From Parvibaculaceae bacterium Mf 1.05b.01 (GTDB lineage: Bacteria > Pseudomonadota > Alphaproteobacteria > Parvibaculales > Parvibaculaceae), in contig BAOK01000001.1 of assembly GCA_000509225.1 (NCBI GenBank), forward strand, positions 2,464,914-2,528,913: a stretch of 64,000 nt of DNA, given 5' to 3'. Below are positions 63,480 through 64,000 of the stretch, in pieces; position 1 is the stretch's first letter, and each line of letters begins with the position of its first letter. The position numbers were made by a program, and so were the translations under genes. The notes below the pieces were generated by a model that was not told where the DNA came from, did not search any database, and saw only the letters and a program-made list of their open reading frames with translations.

Positions 63480-64000
63480 ATGGCCCTTTTCTTCTCCAAG
63501 ACCAGTTCTCTCGCGCGGACCTTGTTCAAAAGAAATGAGGGCACCTCATCGGTTGAGTTTGCGCTCCTGTTACCACTGATGCTCTCCATTTACTTTGGAG
63601 CGGTCGAATTCAGTAATGCGCTGCTCGCTGACCGGAAGCTCAATAAAACAGGAAGTGCTGTGGCTGATCTGGTCGCACAGGCGGTTGTGATCGACGATAA
63701 CCTGATGGATGACATATTCGACGCCAGCACGACCATTATGGAACCGTTTGGCTCAACCACGCTGACGGTCGTGGTCGCCAGCGTTGTCGCTGATGAAAAC
63801 AGTGTTACGACGGTTGACTGGAGCGACGCTCTGAACGGGACAGCTTTTGCGCCCGGCTCGCCCTATGTATTGCCCGCTGGCCTCGCTGCTGCGGGCTCCA
63901 GCGTAATCGTTGCCGAGGCTACATACACCTACACATCTCCCATCGGACAGTATCTGACGGGTGGCATTACATTCACCAATCAGTATTTTCTGCGCCCCCG
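63480..64000 (+). CDS. TadE/TadF-like minor pseudopilin (cut by window end)
   Basis: At least 173 residues; the stop lies beyond the window. ATG at 63480 with AGGAGG upstream. N-terminus has a basic leader and the pilin-like site EG-TSSVEFALLLPLMLSIYFGAVEFSNALL with Glu at position 5, then a soluble domain (ADLVAQAVVIDDN, YTYTSPIGQYLTGGITF). Paralogue of the preceding gene and co-transcribed with it. Reported as partial. Confidence 0.82.
   Translation, partial: MALFFSKTSSLARTLFKRNEGTSSVEFALLLPLMLSIYFGAVEFSNALLADRKLNKTGSAVADLVAQAVVIDDNLMDDIFDASTTIMEPFGSTTLTVVVASVVADENSVTTVDWSDALNGTAFAPGSPYVLPAGLAAAGSSVIVAEATYTYTSPIGQYLTGGITFTNQYFLRP

Noticed and set aside
1-64000. CRISPR arrays, prophage or insertion sequences
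   Set aside because: No regularly spaced repeats, no transposase, integrase or phage structural genes were seen on either strand.

Overview
The window is a gene-dense chromosomal segment of an alphaproteobacterium. The evidence is gene order and gene content: rpmH-rnpA-yidC-engB-argB; the SRP RNA followed by dnaX-ybaB-recR; a CycM-type membrane-anchored cytochrome c; DUF2336 and DUF1036 proteins; a YejABEF peptide importer; and a Caulobacter-style cpa/tad pilus locus. Base composition looks moderately GC-rich throughout, with two clearly AT-richer patches near 34.4-34.6 kb and 60.16-60.30 kb. No prophage, insertion sequence, CRISPR array or plasmid gene was seen. A family-level placement cannot be made by eye.

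Region 1 (0-10.5 kb): a tRNA-Arg(ACG) and an OmpA-like lipoprotein, then an S58 peptidase and a gamma-glutamyltransferase. A minus-strand run follows (in transcription order): DUF547 protein, TVP38/VTT membrane protein, mercuric-reductase-like flavoprotein, orphan histidine kinase, glucokinase. Region 2 (10.9-16.2 kb): the rpmH-rnpA-yidC-engB-argB block, led by a strong promoter-like sequence, and a secreted DUF1036/peptidoglycan-binding protein. Region 3 (16.2-26.7 kb): a coupled DUF2336 / diguanylate cyclase pair, a pyrimidine-nucleotidase-like HAD protein, dapD-dapE-(membrane protein)-murI on plus and def-fmt-truA on minus, and a Cys-rich lipoprotein. Region 4 (26.8-38.3 kb): rmuC, an alanine/glycine symporter, DUF2834, recR-ybaB-dnaX, SRP RNA and nudC; then a small AT-rich insert (frameshifted membrane gene, DUF5360 gene, TetR regulator with a palindromic operator); then pheA, kdsB and cytochrome c.

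Region 5 (38.3-51.1 kb): a peptide ABC importer with two tandem YejA-type binding proteins plus YejB, YejE and YejF; an NlpC/P60 hydrolase with a MarR regulator; an M17 aminopeptidase; DUF1737; an orphan TAXI-type binding protein. Peptide import, M17 aminopeptidase, NlpC/P60 and gamma-glutamyltransferase together suggest turnover of peptides or murein fragments (inference). Region 6 (51.2-64 kb): a full Tad/Cpa pilus locus. The minus-strand operon runs flp pilin, cpaA, cpaB, cpaC, cpaD, cpaE, cpaF, tadB, tadC. A TadD-like TPR lipoprotein faces it from one side. On the other side lie a lone pilus-N-domain protein, a TadG-like vWA protein and two TadE/TadF-like minor pseudopilins, the last cut by the window edge.

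No clearly new large system is present. The best leads are the frameshifted membrane gene with a T7 slippery run inside a TetR-controlled insert, the DUF547-VTT-flavoprotein operon, the unusual number of convergent gene pairs with touching or overlapping stop codons, and short tandem duplications placed at gene ends.
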